From: Platycnemis pennipes
Lineage: Eukaryota; Arthropoda; Insecta; Odonata; Platycnemididae
DNA length: 64,000 nt
Assembly (NCBI GenBank): GCA_933228895.1
Contig: OW121856.1
Location: 104,569,027-104,633,026 of the forward strand
Direction of reading: 5' to 3'
Within the stretch, counting starts at the first letter, position 1; each line of letters starts with the position of its first letter. Of the stretch, positions 35,301 through 45,040 are shown in pieces. A program made the translations under genes and the position numbers. A model generated the notes under the pieces. That model was given only the letters and a program-made list of their open reading frames with translations. It had not been told where the DNA came from and did not search any database.

Positions 35301-38300
35301 CCTTTGAGTTATATTTTTATCCAACCAAACCTCATTCACATGAGCACGTTACAATCGGTGAAACGTGATCAAAAATGATATGAAGAGAAGCATACATTCA
35401 TTTTCATGATTTTAGCTGAGCACATCTGTAGAGATTTGCTACATCTACATTGAAAAAATACAATTCTTTCTAGTGTACTCCATTGTCGGAAGCGAGTTCC
35501 ATTATCTTCAACCCATCCTGTGCGCTTGTTCTGAGAGTTGATCGCATCGTTTGATACATGGAACTCAATTTTCATGCTCATATCAAATTCTTAACGAGGT
35601 AATCATGGCGTGCATTGATGGAGAGAGCTAATCGAGGGGTTTTTCATGATTCACTGAGAAGATAATCATTAAATCACCATTTTTAACCCCGTCCAGCGGT
35701 CGAACGCGATTTATTCTATGGCATTATATATATATCATATGAATGCTTCCATGTAGACATGTTTTTGCTATATGAATTAAATGAAAATATTTTCGTACCT
35801 TCTAACCATCTAACAAATTAAATATGCACTAGCATTTTGGAATTGATAACATTAACCACATCCGACTATGATTTTTAACTTTTAAGATAATTATATTTAA
35901 GATAATTAACAGATAACTTTTAAGCCAATCACTGAAATAACCTGATATGTTAAATATTTTTCCTCTCAAAATAGTCACTAGTAATTAACTAGTAAGTCAA
36001 TAGTAAGTAACTAGTCAAAATAGTAAGAAGTCAACATTCCGAAGATTGATTTAATACAGCTCTCGTCTGTCTCTTAACCTTATCCCTAAAGCTGCGTAGA
36101 AATTTTGTTGATTTTCTATCAACCTTGAGGGCATAAATTCTGGTTCACTGTTTATTAAGAAACGTGAGGGTAAAACCGGCAATTCTTACTGTATTAGACG
36201 CATCCCTGTCGTAGGGGAGAACTGATTTCAGAGTATTTTCTCTCTCTAAAAATTTCAATCTCCAAACCGTAAAAAAAACCTCCATAACTATTAAATGAAA
36301 TATACCTTCGTTCATTCAAAAGCTTTGGATAAAAATATTTTGTGCATGATGTTCATCAACATCATCAAGGGTCAACAATCCTAGGATTGATTTGACGCAG
36401 CCCTCCACTCGATTCTTCTATCGGCCAACCTCTTCATATTAACGTAGCATGATGTTATGGGAGTATATGGGTATATTAAAATAAAAAACAAATTGGACCA
36501 GTAAATAGGTAATTAGGGCCAAGGCAGTATGTTAGATGAGACTGAAACGGGAATGTAAATAGACCTATATTCTCTTAAAGTACCTCCTTCTCTGGATTTA
36601 GACATTCACAACTGACCAATGGGAAAATCATCATCATTATCGTCAGTTTTTCAATCCTGGGATTGGTATACTGCAGCCCTCCATTCTGCCCTATCCAGTG
36701 CTAATTCCCTCAAGATGACGAAATCCGACGTGAAAATAGGATGATATTGCATGAACGAATTGCGGAATTCGTTGCTTCCGTGCTTTCGACTCCATCTCCC
36801 CGATTTCAGCGCAGCGTAATCAAATGACAGACGTAATTTTCGCCCTTCACCATTGCATGGACGAGGCGCGTTCGGTCGAGGAAGATAGGCAGTTGAAGAG
36901 TCACGTTGGTAACGGTGTAGCACGTCGACTGATTAAGACATTTGCCGAATGATTTCCGCGAGAGCCGCTTTTCATCGCGATATGGTGGCCAGTGGATGTT
37001 TTTCAAGGTGAAAAACGTCAATTCTGACGCCCCAATTCCCAGCGGGAAAGAGGGATGGGATGTTATCGCGACCGCTGCAGCTCTGCTAAACGTGCCCCAT
37101 CATACAGTTAGAGACTTGACGATCCAATTGAGATGCCGACTACGTTATCTATATCTAAACCCAATGAAAACACAGCTAGCCAGCTCGGGAGTGTGTGGCA
37201 GGGGTTGAATAATAGATACGATGCTACTGAAATAAACACGCGTTATACTTATGCGTCCGCTAAATTATTAACAACTACGAACGAATATATAAAAGAGAGT
37301 GCAAAGTTGATAGTAGAAATGATCAGCTCTGGGAAATAAGAGGAAATATTTCTTGAAGGGAATTCTTCACCTTATAGTTGCTTGTTTGCATACCAATAGT
37401 GCATGCTTGGTGATCTTCATCCCCTGCCACACACCCTCGCGGTGGCTTGCAGGGTATCGTGTAGATGCAGTGTAGAAATGATTGTTATTAATGGGTTGTT
37501 CAATTGTTTTGATGCATTAATTTATAATTTTATAAGCCATTCAAGGTTTCAGATTCTAATTTACGTACATCTCACATATTTATATCACTATTTTTCATAT
37601 TGTTATCTCTTGTTGCTCGTCGGATGAAATACAATTAAAATCCGTTAATAAAACTGTATATCCCTGATCAAATCAAGCACAATGCGCTGGGTGACTTTCA
37701 GTGCGAGGTCGATTTGAAACCGTCTCCATGGTTTCACGTGCGTTGTTGACACTCCATGATCACCATTCGGAAAGAGTCAACCTTCTCAGCCCATTCATAG
37801 ATCCCTTAAAAAAAAAAAAAGATGAAGGAACAAAACGCTATCACGTTGCGTCACTCGTAGTCCACGAGCAGGGCTTTCTCAAGGACGCGCGGCCTCAAAT
37901 TGAGTCAAAACTCTTCCCGTCCGACTATGCCGTATCCGTACAACGTTTCTCCCCCCCTCCTCCCAACCTTCTCAAGCCGCCTCCTCCTCCTCAGTTACAT
38001 AACTTTCTCCGTCACCTCCCGCTCTCCTGCTTTCACTCTCACCTCTCCTCAACACAGTCCCGCCCGGACCAGATTAAAGTGCACGAGAGACTCCCGCTGC
38101 CCCCTCATTTGATATTTCTCTCCTCGCTGTCCCAGTTTTAATTAGCGTGGTTGTGCAAAAAAAAGAAAGAGGCGCAGTAGAGGCAATGTGCATGTGTGTT
38201 CCCGATTAGCAGGCAGCTGAGGGTGGGGCAGAAGTGGGTGTGTTTCGTTAAGTAGCTGGGTATACCAATGGGAAACTCTCGCGGTGAAAAGAAAATTTAG

Positions 38301-40504
38301 TTTTTCTTTTTTTTGTCGAAAAATAAATTAATAAATAATTCTTCGGGAAAAGTGGGGTGCGCTGGTGTGGGAAGAGTTGCATGTCCTGACCTCCATTTCT
38401 TCTCACTTCCTAAACTGGCTCACGTGTGTCAGATTCGTTTTCATTTTGTTTTCTCTTCGCTCGCCGTGTTTGTTTTTTTTCTGTTTTTATCCGATATCTC
38501 CCCTCGCGACCCTCCCGTTTCCCTAGTTTTCCCTTTCTCCCGGCGGCAGGCTCGCGATCCCCACTCCCCCGTTCCTAGTTCGCTCATAACCTGCCTCACT
38601 CCAACGCCAGAACGACACTCACACCCCTTCACCCGCCTTCCCACCCGTCTCCTCTGTTTTTTTCCCACCCCTCCCTCATTTATTTACTCATTTGCTCATT
38701 TAATTTTTTTTCCGCTTTCCTCCGTTTGTTTTGGAAACGCCGGGACGCAGGTGTCAATTGTGGTGGCAGAGCATACCCTCATTATTCCCATTCCATTTTT
38801 TACGAAATCGTCCAAAATTATGAAGACGTTATCGAAGGCATTATTAAGTGTGGTAACGCTTTGTCGAGGGGGGGGAGGGGAAGGACGGAGAGAGAAAAAA
38901 ACAAGGTAAACATTGTCGGAGGGGGGGGGGAGGGATCTGTTCTAATTTCTCAAGTAGGATCGCAAGGCGTTCGCTCTCTCTATCTCCCGCACTCTCCTCC
39001 CAAGTGCCTCAGCCTCCCCAACCCATATTTCCGATGATTTGTGCGTTGTTTACGGAAACACTTCCCTCCGCCCCGGTTCGATATTAATCCGCGATCTCAT
39101 TTGTCGACGGTAGCGGGGAACGGGGAGCGAAAACACATGCATGCGTACGTTTGTACGTGTGCATTTAATACAGAGGGCTCGCTTCGAAATGCATTGGCAC
39201 GCGATGAATAAATCGTTACGCCACAATTTCCTCCGGTAAGTCGGAATTATGTCGGCGTCGCACCTTGGAGTGAACGCATGCATGCGCATCGGGAGTGAGG
39301 CCATTAATTGCACGCCCGCCCGCATGAGCGCAGGCCTCGCTCGTTCTGCGGTAGCGTTAATCAATTGGAAATATGGGCTCTTTTATATTTTCAAATACTT
39401 CCGAACTGTGTGGATGTGGGCAGTTCCCTCTTGCCATTATCTCGGATGTCCCTATCTAAACACATCATCTGCTGAAAAGGCATAAATACGTCCCGAATGG
39501 TGAATGAATGAGCTCGCTAATTGTGGCATCACCTTGCTTAGCATGGATCCTCCTCTGTGATTAAAGGTTGGCTGCATTGGCATCAGCTGTGATTCACCCC
39601 GTTATATGATTTCCAGGCACCTCCCTGTTGACGAAGATTTGTTGCGAGAGATTGTAACCGATTATTATGGCTTGATCATTTCTAAAAAGTATTCGTTTTA
39701 ATTCAGCTGTCGCGGGTGGTGACATTGAAAGCTTGACTCAGACTTGACCATCGGTTTTATTAAATCTGAAAAGCGGAGGACATCTTCATCTGCATTTTCA
39801 ATGCCTACATCTACATATTACCATAGAATCCACATTAAGGGTGTGTGGCAGGGTGTACTCCATACCAGATATATACTACATTCCCGCACTCACAAATATT
39901 TTTAGGAATTACAACACTGGTGTGAATGTTTAGTTAAATGCATTCAGCTTCACATTAACATAGCTTATTATCTCTAGCTATCGTCATTTTGGAAAGATGC
40001 CTAGCTTAACTTAGACAAAAAATGTTTCTTTACATGGTATACAAAATTTCATCCTCAAGTTTTATCTTACTACAGTGTGATGCGATTTTTTAATATGTTG
40101 TCCGTGACAAATGTTCGCTCATGTTTACTTCCTTTACTGATACGATGATTCATGACGATCGTTGTGAAATCAGTCTCTGTTTTCATGCGTATTCATGAGC
40201 ACGTTTTTACGCACACAAGGACAAAAAATCCGGCTCATCTCCAGAACGAGATGATTCGTGAGTCGTGCGTTGTCACGCTTCGCTCATCCCCCGATCCTTT
40301 TCTATCAATCTGCAGGCTGACAGCGGCGGCCCTCTGATGGTCAATGGTCACAATGGTCCGGTTGTCGTTGTCGGCGTCGTGTCCACTGGAATAGGCTGCG
40401 CCAGGCCTAAGCTTCCCGGCCTCTACACGAGAATCTCCGAGTACATGGACTGGATCGAAGACAACGTGCAGACTTCAGTAGAGAGGTCCCGCAGAGACGC
40501 CTAA
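26292..40504 (+). CDS. Secreted trypsin-like serine protease (S1A), five-exon gene
   Basis: Joined exons give 293 residues in the shortest phase-consistent model (309 or 320 with alternative intron 3 splicing). Numbering is for the 293-residue model. Residues 1-22 form a signal peptide (hydrophobic [13 protein letters not shown], then ADA). A short propeptide carries Cys31, then KGR|IVGG (39|40). Triad: His80 in TAAHC, Asp134 in DIALL, Ser234 in DSGGP. Asp228 (chymotrypsin 189), with Gly256 and Gly266, predicts cleavage after Arg/Lys. Likely disulfides are 31-154 (propeptide to catalytic domain, as in two-chain proteases), 65-81, 200-219 and 230-259; Cys83 and Cys128 are extra. Residue 193, normally Gly in CxGDSGGP, is Ala232, and 192 is Trp. 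Position 215 is Thr instead of Trp. No CLIP or other regulatory domain is seen, but a missed exon in intron 1 is possible. A digestive, immune or haemolymph role cannot be told apart. Confidence 0.9.
28753..29345 (-). mobile_element. LINE-A insertion in protease intron 1
   Basis: Tail ATCATCTACATAATACC, stem-loop, UTR, and the C-terminal ORF up to [19 protein letters not shown] and beyond (minus frame 28987-29349). It ends at the GATTTCGTAGGGATACACTGGCAGC block, 58 bases before exon 2. Confidence 0.85.
29404..29578 (+). CDS. Protease exon 2: propeptide, activation site, His57
   Basis: Acceptor CTCTTCCAG ends at 29403, and the donor CAG|GTAAGA leaves phase 2. Encodes [17 protein letters not shown], the WLVSI strand, HFCGGTLL and WVLTAAHC with the catalytic His. 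It is GC-rich compared with the AT-rich introns. The acceptor lies about 55 bases from a LINE-A insertion. Confidence 0.92.
31130..31446. mobile_element. Fold-back MITE, family M, copy 1 (intron 2)
   Basis: Left end GCGTGTGTTTGAAATCGTCGG and GGTAACCAAGGAGTCACATGG are mirrored on the right by ACGTGATATCGTGGTTACC and GATAATCCCTACGGTTTCAAAG. The arms are over 100 bases with an AT-rich centre. The 133-codon frame 31061-31462 spanning it is incidental. Same family as 50914-51245 and 57305-57627. Confidence 0.7.
32016..32552. mobile_element. Possible hAT-like MITE in intron 2, next to exon 3
   Basis: Left end GGTTCGGTTCTTAACTTCGG with TCTCGGTTCCGGTTCTTAA is complementary to the right end, GGTGGAACCGAGAACCGAAG and AACCGAACCGACCCATCCCTA. 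The outer TAGGGATGGG(TCGGTTCGG) resembles termini of hAT-type MITEs. The left terminus is decayed and I find no 8-base target duplication. The right end is 68 bases from the exon 3 acceptor. Confidence 0.5.
32621..32858 (+). CDS. Protease exon 3: Asp102 region, 3' border uncertain
   Basis: Acceptor ACCGTTTCAG ends at 32620. Encodes [12 protein letters not shown], the VLHPAY strand, KHDIALLRL with the catalytic Asp, and WPACLPEP with the cysteine expected to bond the propeptide. Three donors keep the frame: AAG|GTCGGC after 32858 (phase 0, gives a loop of normal family length), CAG|GTCCGC after 32896 and AAG|GTAAAT after 32929 (both phase 2). The last has the best donor consensus but adds a 20-25 residue loop. 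RNA data are required to choose. Confidence 0.88.
33208..33408. mobile_element. Palindromic insertion with 11-base target duplication (intron 3)
   Basis: CTAAGATGGAT occurs at 33197-33207 and 33409-33419. Inside are a 43-base left extension (33208-33250), a left arm 33251-33326, and a right arm 33345-33408 of 64 bases that matches the left arm except for about two substitutions and a 12-base repeat of CATGGTTTCGAC in the left arm. No ORF. Same architecture as 5883-6032 and 44268-44632. Confidence 0.8.
33839..34042 (+). CDS. Protease exon 4: GWG to DSCW
   Basis: Starts at 33839 (acceptor CATACAG, phase 0, pairs with donor 32858) or 33829 (acceptor GTTTTGCAG, phase 2, pairs with donors 32896 or 32929 and adds FIQ). 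Encodes [30 protein letters not shown] and GGRDSCW, including Asp189 and Cys191. The donor TGG|GTGAGT is strong and leaves phase 0. The codon usually found here is CAG for Gln192; here it is TGG, Trp. Confidence 0.9.
34077..34118 (-). repeat. LINE stem-loop remnant at start of intron 4
   Basis: CCACCACCAGAGGTGTGTGGCAGGGGGTGAAT matches the LINE 3' stem-loop without its tail. It is only about 35 bases after the exon 4 donor. Confidence 0.5.
34559..34822 (-). mobile_element. LINE-A 3' end in intron 4
   Basis: Tail CATCTACATCTACATAATACC, stem-loop, and UTR up to the ACTCGTACTGGATATT block, where it stops: a 264-base truncated insertion. Confidence 0.85.
36028..36095 (-). mobile_element. RTE 3' tail, decayed
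   Basis: AGTCAACATTCCGAAGATTGATTTAATACAG resembles, in reverse complement, the RTE 3' terminus seen at 45690-45743 (GGATTGTTGACC) and the better copy at 36358. Confidence 0.45.
36358..36450 (-). mobile_element. RTE 3' end
   Basis: ATCATCAAGGGTCAACAATCC, GATTTGACGCAGCC and TCGATTCTTCTATCGGCC are the reverse complement of the RTE C-terminus ([14 protein letters not shown], KAASNQS) and its GAT-rich tail. Confidence 0.75.
36625..36705 (-). mobile_element. RTE 3' end
   Basis: AAATCATCATCATTATCGTCAG, then TCAATCCTGGGATTGG and TGCAGCCCTCCATTC: tail and last codons of the same RTE family, reverse strand. Third copy in 700 bases. Confidence 0.65.
37365..37478 (+). mobile_element. LINE-B 3' end in intron 4
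   Basis: TATAGTTGCTTGTTTGCATAC, TAGTGCATGCTTGGTGATC, CCCCTGCCACACACCC, then GGTGGCTTGCAGGGTATCG and a GTAGATGCAGTGTAGA tail. A stem-loop remnant of opposite orientation lies at 37190-37212. Confidence 0.8.
37930..38725. other. Pyrimidine-rich stretches in intron 4
   Basis: C/T-rich on the + (sense) strand, especially 37950-38110 and 38500-38720. The frames 37701-38141 and 38313-38909 are low-complexity translations of it, without domain or splice support. Confidence 0.55.
38868..38937 (+). other. G-run cluster (G-quadruplex-prone)
   Basis: Runs of 8, 4 and 10 or more G are separated by short A-containing spacers, following directly on the pyrimidine-rich tract. Four or more closely spaced G-tracts are sufficient for a G-quadruplex in the sense strand. 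Confidence 0.5.
39806..39880 (-). mobile_element. Short LINE tail in intron 4
   Basis: CCTACATCTACATATTACC followed by AGGGTGTGTGGCAGGGTG; degenerate stem-loop, no further LINE sequence. Confidence 0.6.
40316..40504 (+). CDS. Protease exon 5: catalytic Ser and C-terminus
   Basis: Acceptor CAATCTGCAG ends at 40315. Encodes ADSGGPLMV with the nucleophile Ser, [23 protein letters not shown] and the C-terminal helix YMDWIEDNV, ending in TAA at 40502-40504. The first codon, GCT (Ala), replaces the Gly193 codon. The extra C-terminal tail ERSRRDA is basic and probably flexible. Confidence 0.92.
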   Translation, partial: ADSGGPLMVNGHNGPVVVVGVVSTGIGCARPKLPGLYTRISEYMDWIEDNVQTSVERSRRDA

Positions 40505-43500
40505 TCGGTCCCTTCGCTTGCGCTAGTCGGATCTGTTTTGGCGCTGTCTGCTCATGAGTGAACCAATGGCATTCCACCCAGCGGGCAGTGATCGGCATTT
40601 GTTCGGCACCCAATGACGAGAGTGTTTTCTCCAGGAGTAGAACGTTGTGCTGCGGTGGTTTTGGCCTCGTCAAAACTATAGGCTGTGAATTTTTCTCCAA
40701 TTTCAATGTTAATTTATTCTATTTATAACAATTTGCATGATCGGTAGTCGTTTCCTTTGAAGTTTTTCTTATGCCTTAAAGAGGGACGAAAGGGTTAGAG
40801 GACATTAGAGTCCTTTCTGTACATGCTTGACTTGAATATTTTTCAAATCATAATTGAAGATGAGATTACGTTCCAGGAACGTAGCTCCATGATGTCGGAT
40901 TCGAAGGCACTGATCAACTCAATACTTAGATTATAATGTCGTAATCGATGACCGTTTCATCAAACACATCTCCCACTCTTTTATGTATGTTTCTCCGCTG
41001 AGATATGAAAAAAAAGATTTCCGATATCCGGGCCATCAATTTCGCCACAGCAGCTAAAGGTGGTCACCTTTCGAAAGATAGATAGTTGCATCGCACTCGC
41101 GCGGTATACCGGATTTGAGCTGCCGGCGGTAGCCTGTCATTTAATGATAGCATCGAACACGGTGTGTACAGCTGAAAAGCCCTCAGCTTTTCAATTTCGC
41201 AAACGAAACTCGGCCAAACGCAGCCGTATGTAGGTGAGGCACCGGTTGTCGCCGGTTTGAAAGACACCATTTAATTGCAATAATCATTATCCCACTTTCT
41301 TTGGAGGGGGAAGCAATTAATTAAATGCTCATATTCTGAAGCCCCCTATCATATTTGCCATGATTTGTTTGTCATCGTATCCCTATGCTGTCTAAATTTT
41401 TAAACTGATATTCTCTATTGGAATTTTGGACGCTCAAAAACTCTGATCTTCACCCACTTATTTTATAAATAAGGGATGTTTTCCGAAGGCTTGGCCTTCT
41501 TTTTTACAATTTAAATTAAGGTTTCTGTTTTAAGAGACCAGACGAGAGTGTATACAAATATTCTTTTTCACTTTTATACCCTCACAAAAGTCGTGTAAGC
41601 ATCCTATTCTAGATCTGATTGGCAGATAAATCAAGGTTGTTTAACCAGATGGATTCCATAATATTTATGGTGTTAAGTTTTGATTATATTAAATGGATCG
41701 CTACCGATTTCGTTTCCACGTCAGAGTGTTTAGATTCGCGTGGAAAAATGTACGATGTCTTTTGGGTTTCACGGAAAAGATTCATAAGTTCCACCGGTAT
41801 ATTTATATGTGGCAGACTACTTTAATCCTTTTATTATTCGTTTGAAGAAAATTCTACTATCTTCATTCACCTTGCATCATTTTCAAAATGTCTTTCCTCT
41901 CAGTGAATTAGGCAGATAAAAAAGGATGATTTCGAATTGAAGTTTATACCATGCTTGGAATTTTTCACTTCGTTGATATTTATTAATGTAAAAGTTACCC
42001 TTGGAGAATTTCCAAAAATTGTTAATTTGATTGCTTACCTGCTCAAAAGGTCCGTGACGACTATTTAATTTATAAGCGAGAAATAGTTTGATACTAAGAT
42101 ATCACTAATGATTAGTGGAAGGTTATTTATTTGTTCTTCTTCCTCTGTGTTCGAATGAAGGATTCGCTCCGCTGTTTTGTTGTCTAAGCAACGTGGCGAT
42201 GAAAACATTCTCTAGTCAAGCACTTCGTACCATTTGTGTCTAAAAATTGAATGAGGAAAAACGTTCGATTTTCTGAACCAATCATCACTTCATTGACGTA
42301 TTTATGCACATCACTAAATATATGCTACGATTAACCAAGATATTTATTATGTTTTTATCTATGAGAAATAAATTTATTATGAATTACATTCTAATTGTTT
42401 TTTTGCCTACACAATCACCACTAGCCAAAAGATAGTACCTAAGTGAACACCAATTCCATTAGTAGATGGATGGCAACCGGAGATGGATTGTACATATATT
42501 AAGCCTATATTAAGTTCATTTAAGTGATCGTACTCTTTTAAGCTCCGCGGGAATTAACGCTGACTAAAATCTTCTTATTAATTCTGCCTGACGCTATTCT
42601 TTAGATTCATGTTGCAAAACGTATTCTAATTTAAGCTATTATTAAATAAATTTTCGAATTTTTTGTCCATTGATGACTGTATCAGGATCAGTGACAGGAT
42701 CAGGGATTAATTTCAAGCCATTTCTTATTATTCTATGTATAATACAATTTGAAAAATGTGTCCACATAAATGTGTTCAAAATAAGGAGAGCCAATTTCCA
42801 TTAGTTATATACACCCTTTATGCATGATAATATCAGACATCATTACGCTTCCTTTGGATGTCAAACCGTGAAACATCATGGAATCGTTATGATTTATCAC
42901 CAGCGGGATAGAGGAACTCACAGAGGATTCATTTACATTCTCGTGAATCCAAAATCTGTCGCATAACCCTTCATGATGGGTAGGAATCAGCACTCTCAAT
43001 GTGTTCACAAAATAATTAAAATCACATTCATTACGTGCATGCCTTATTGCCCTACCAACATCGGTCATAAAATGAAATAGGATTGTAAAAATATTGCTTA
43101 TCTTTTTTTTGATTCGGTGCTCTATCGATTAGGGCAGGTTTTGACGGAGTACTGCTGTTATTTTTTTACGACTCCTTCACCGTTTCCTTCCATATTTCAT
43201 TTTTTTCTTCTAGTTCTTTTCAAGTCATTTTTCCCACTTCCTTTCGTTTTGTATAAGGGAATAACCCATTTTCTTCCCCTATTCCCTAGCATTCCAAACC
43301 ACATAACTTCCTTCAGAATCCGGTCAGTTACTTTCTCAATATTCTACCCTCTAATTTCCGCCTGATACTTTCCTTTCCTCCCCAACAGTCTCAAGAATTT
43401 CATCGTTTTCTTCTTTTCATCACACTCTCTCCATCCTCCTCCAGTCCCATTGTTCAAAGCTGCTAATCTTGCTTCATCATCCTTTCCCCACGTGTTCAGG

Positions 43501-44254
43501 TCGCAAAGTACTCTCTGTAACAATCATTTTAATAACTTTTCTTGAAAATTGGTCAATGTTCCGAGAATAGGCTCTCTCCTAATTTACAAAAACCACCTCC
43601 TTTACCAATGCAATTCTCCTGTCAATAATCTTGTTACTACGCCCCAATTCCTCCGAGATGTAAACAAAGGCTTGTAAACGTTGCAGCGAAGGAATTTTAC
43701 CCATTCAATTAACAACATTACTCGCCCCTGGGAACTACATCAACTCCTAACGTTGAGTCACTTCCTGCGATGTTACCATGTTTTCGCTCCTGCAACTTGC
43801 CAGAGAATGAGTCTTTGTAGTTACTTTGTCCTTTTATTTGCCGTAATTACAGGCATCACCTAATCACCTCTCTCTTTCCTTCATAATATGTTTTTACCCA
43901 TTTTCAGCTATTTTTTTTTATTCAGAAAATTTCGGTCACACTCAACCTCTTCCCTATGCTGCTACTTACGCTAAAGTATTTTGTCATATTTTTATCAAAC
44001 AATTCCCCAAGCCTTTTCTCTCATTATTTCAGCCAGCTCATTTAAGATGTTTTTGAATTATTATTTTCAGTTTTCTACCGGTGACGATATGTCTAAATGG
44101 ACACTGCCTTCTCCTTACGACCCTTGCAATTCATACGACATCCCTATTCAACCCCTCATATTTAATAACTCCCGTTTTTAAATTCAAACCATTCTGTTCT
44201 TCTCCCTTTACCCTACTTACCCAGCATTCTTCTCTCAGTCACTTCCTTCGTAAC
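40505..44254. other. Protease 3' flank and unassigned DNA
   Basis: The 3' UTR of the protease must begin at 40505. No strong AATAAA follows closely; an ATTAAA near 41319 is a candidate. The rest is AT-rich. 43150-43480 is pyrimidine-rich on the + strand. The minus frame 42805-43068 and others show no known domain. Confidence 0.4.
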
Positions 44255-44267
44255 AGCATCCTCCTTT

Positions 44268-44632
44268 CCTTGTGTAGGCTTCCGCGGGTTGTCTTACTTG
44301 AAGATGCTTGTCTTTCGGGATTCCCTCCGCGTTGGTCCATAGTTCCTGGGACGACAGTTTCGCCGGCGTTGCAGTCGGCTTCTTCAAGTCAGTGAAGTGA
44401 TGTGCAGAGTTTTTTGGCCGTCTTATATACTCATCCGTAGGGGATCCGTACGGAAACCAATGCTACAACCAATCACAACGGACCTATCCCCTACGGATGA
44501 GTATATAAGACGGCCAAAAAACTCTGCACATCACTTCACTGACCTGAAGAAGCCGACTGCAACGCCGGCGAAACTGTCGCCCCAGGAACTATGGACCAAC
44601 GCGGAGGGAATCCCGAAAGACCAGCATCTTCA
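44268..44632. mobile_element. Large palindromic insertion with 13-base target duplication
   Basis: AGCATCCTCCTTT flanks it at 44255-44267 and 44633-44645. After a 29-base extension (44268-44296) come two 149-base arms (44297-44445 and 44486-44634), complementary except for a few positions, around a 40-base spacer. Each arm has TATATAAG near the centre (44502-44509 and the mirror 44422-44429), oriented to fire outwards. The arm unit (CTGAAGAAGCCG to CCGGCGAAAC, then GGAACTATGGACCAACGCGG) resembles what I recall of Penelope-like terminal repeats. The frame 44397-44672 is incidental. Confidence 0.8.
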
Positions 44633-45040
44633 AGCATCCTCCTTTATTAATTTCTCCGTCCTAACCCACTAATATTGGTTTTCTGCGTGTGAAGGTAGGT
44701 CAAATGGACATTCAATTCGAAGAATAAAAATAGAAGTTATGTGTACCGGTGCTAGATGATGCCTTACTTAAGACTCTTGAGTGAATGCTTACTATATACC
44801 TTCCTTTCTTTATCTCATATAGTGGACCATATCATTGTTTTTGGTAACATGAAAAGAGAAGAGGTGGCCTCGATATCTGTCACACACAGAGCTCTCACCG
44901 GCCCTCGTAAAGTAAGCATATAGAATTCTAAATCAACCTCATGTTTGCATTTCCTACCCTTCTCACTAGCATTTCGGTAAACCTCTCCCCATGTCTTAAT
45001 TCAAGATTCTAGTAACCATGGAAAGGACAATGGCCAGTTA

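Noticed and set aside
38313..38909. 198-codon + strand ORF
   Set aside because: Made of pyrimidine-rich low-complexity DNA inside intron 4, with no domain or splice support.
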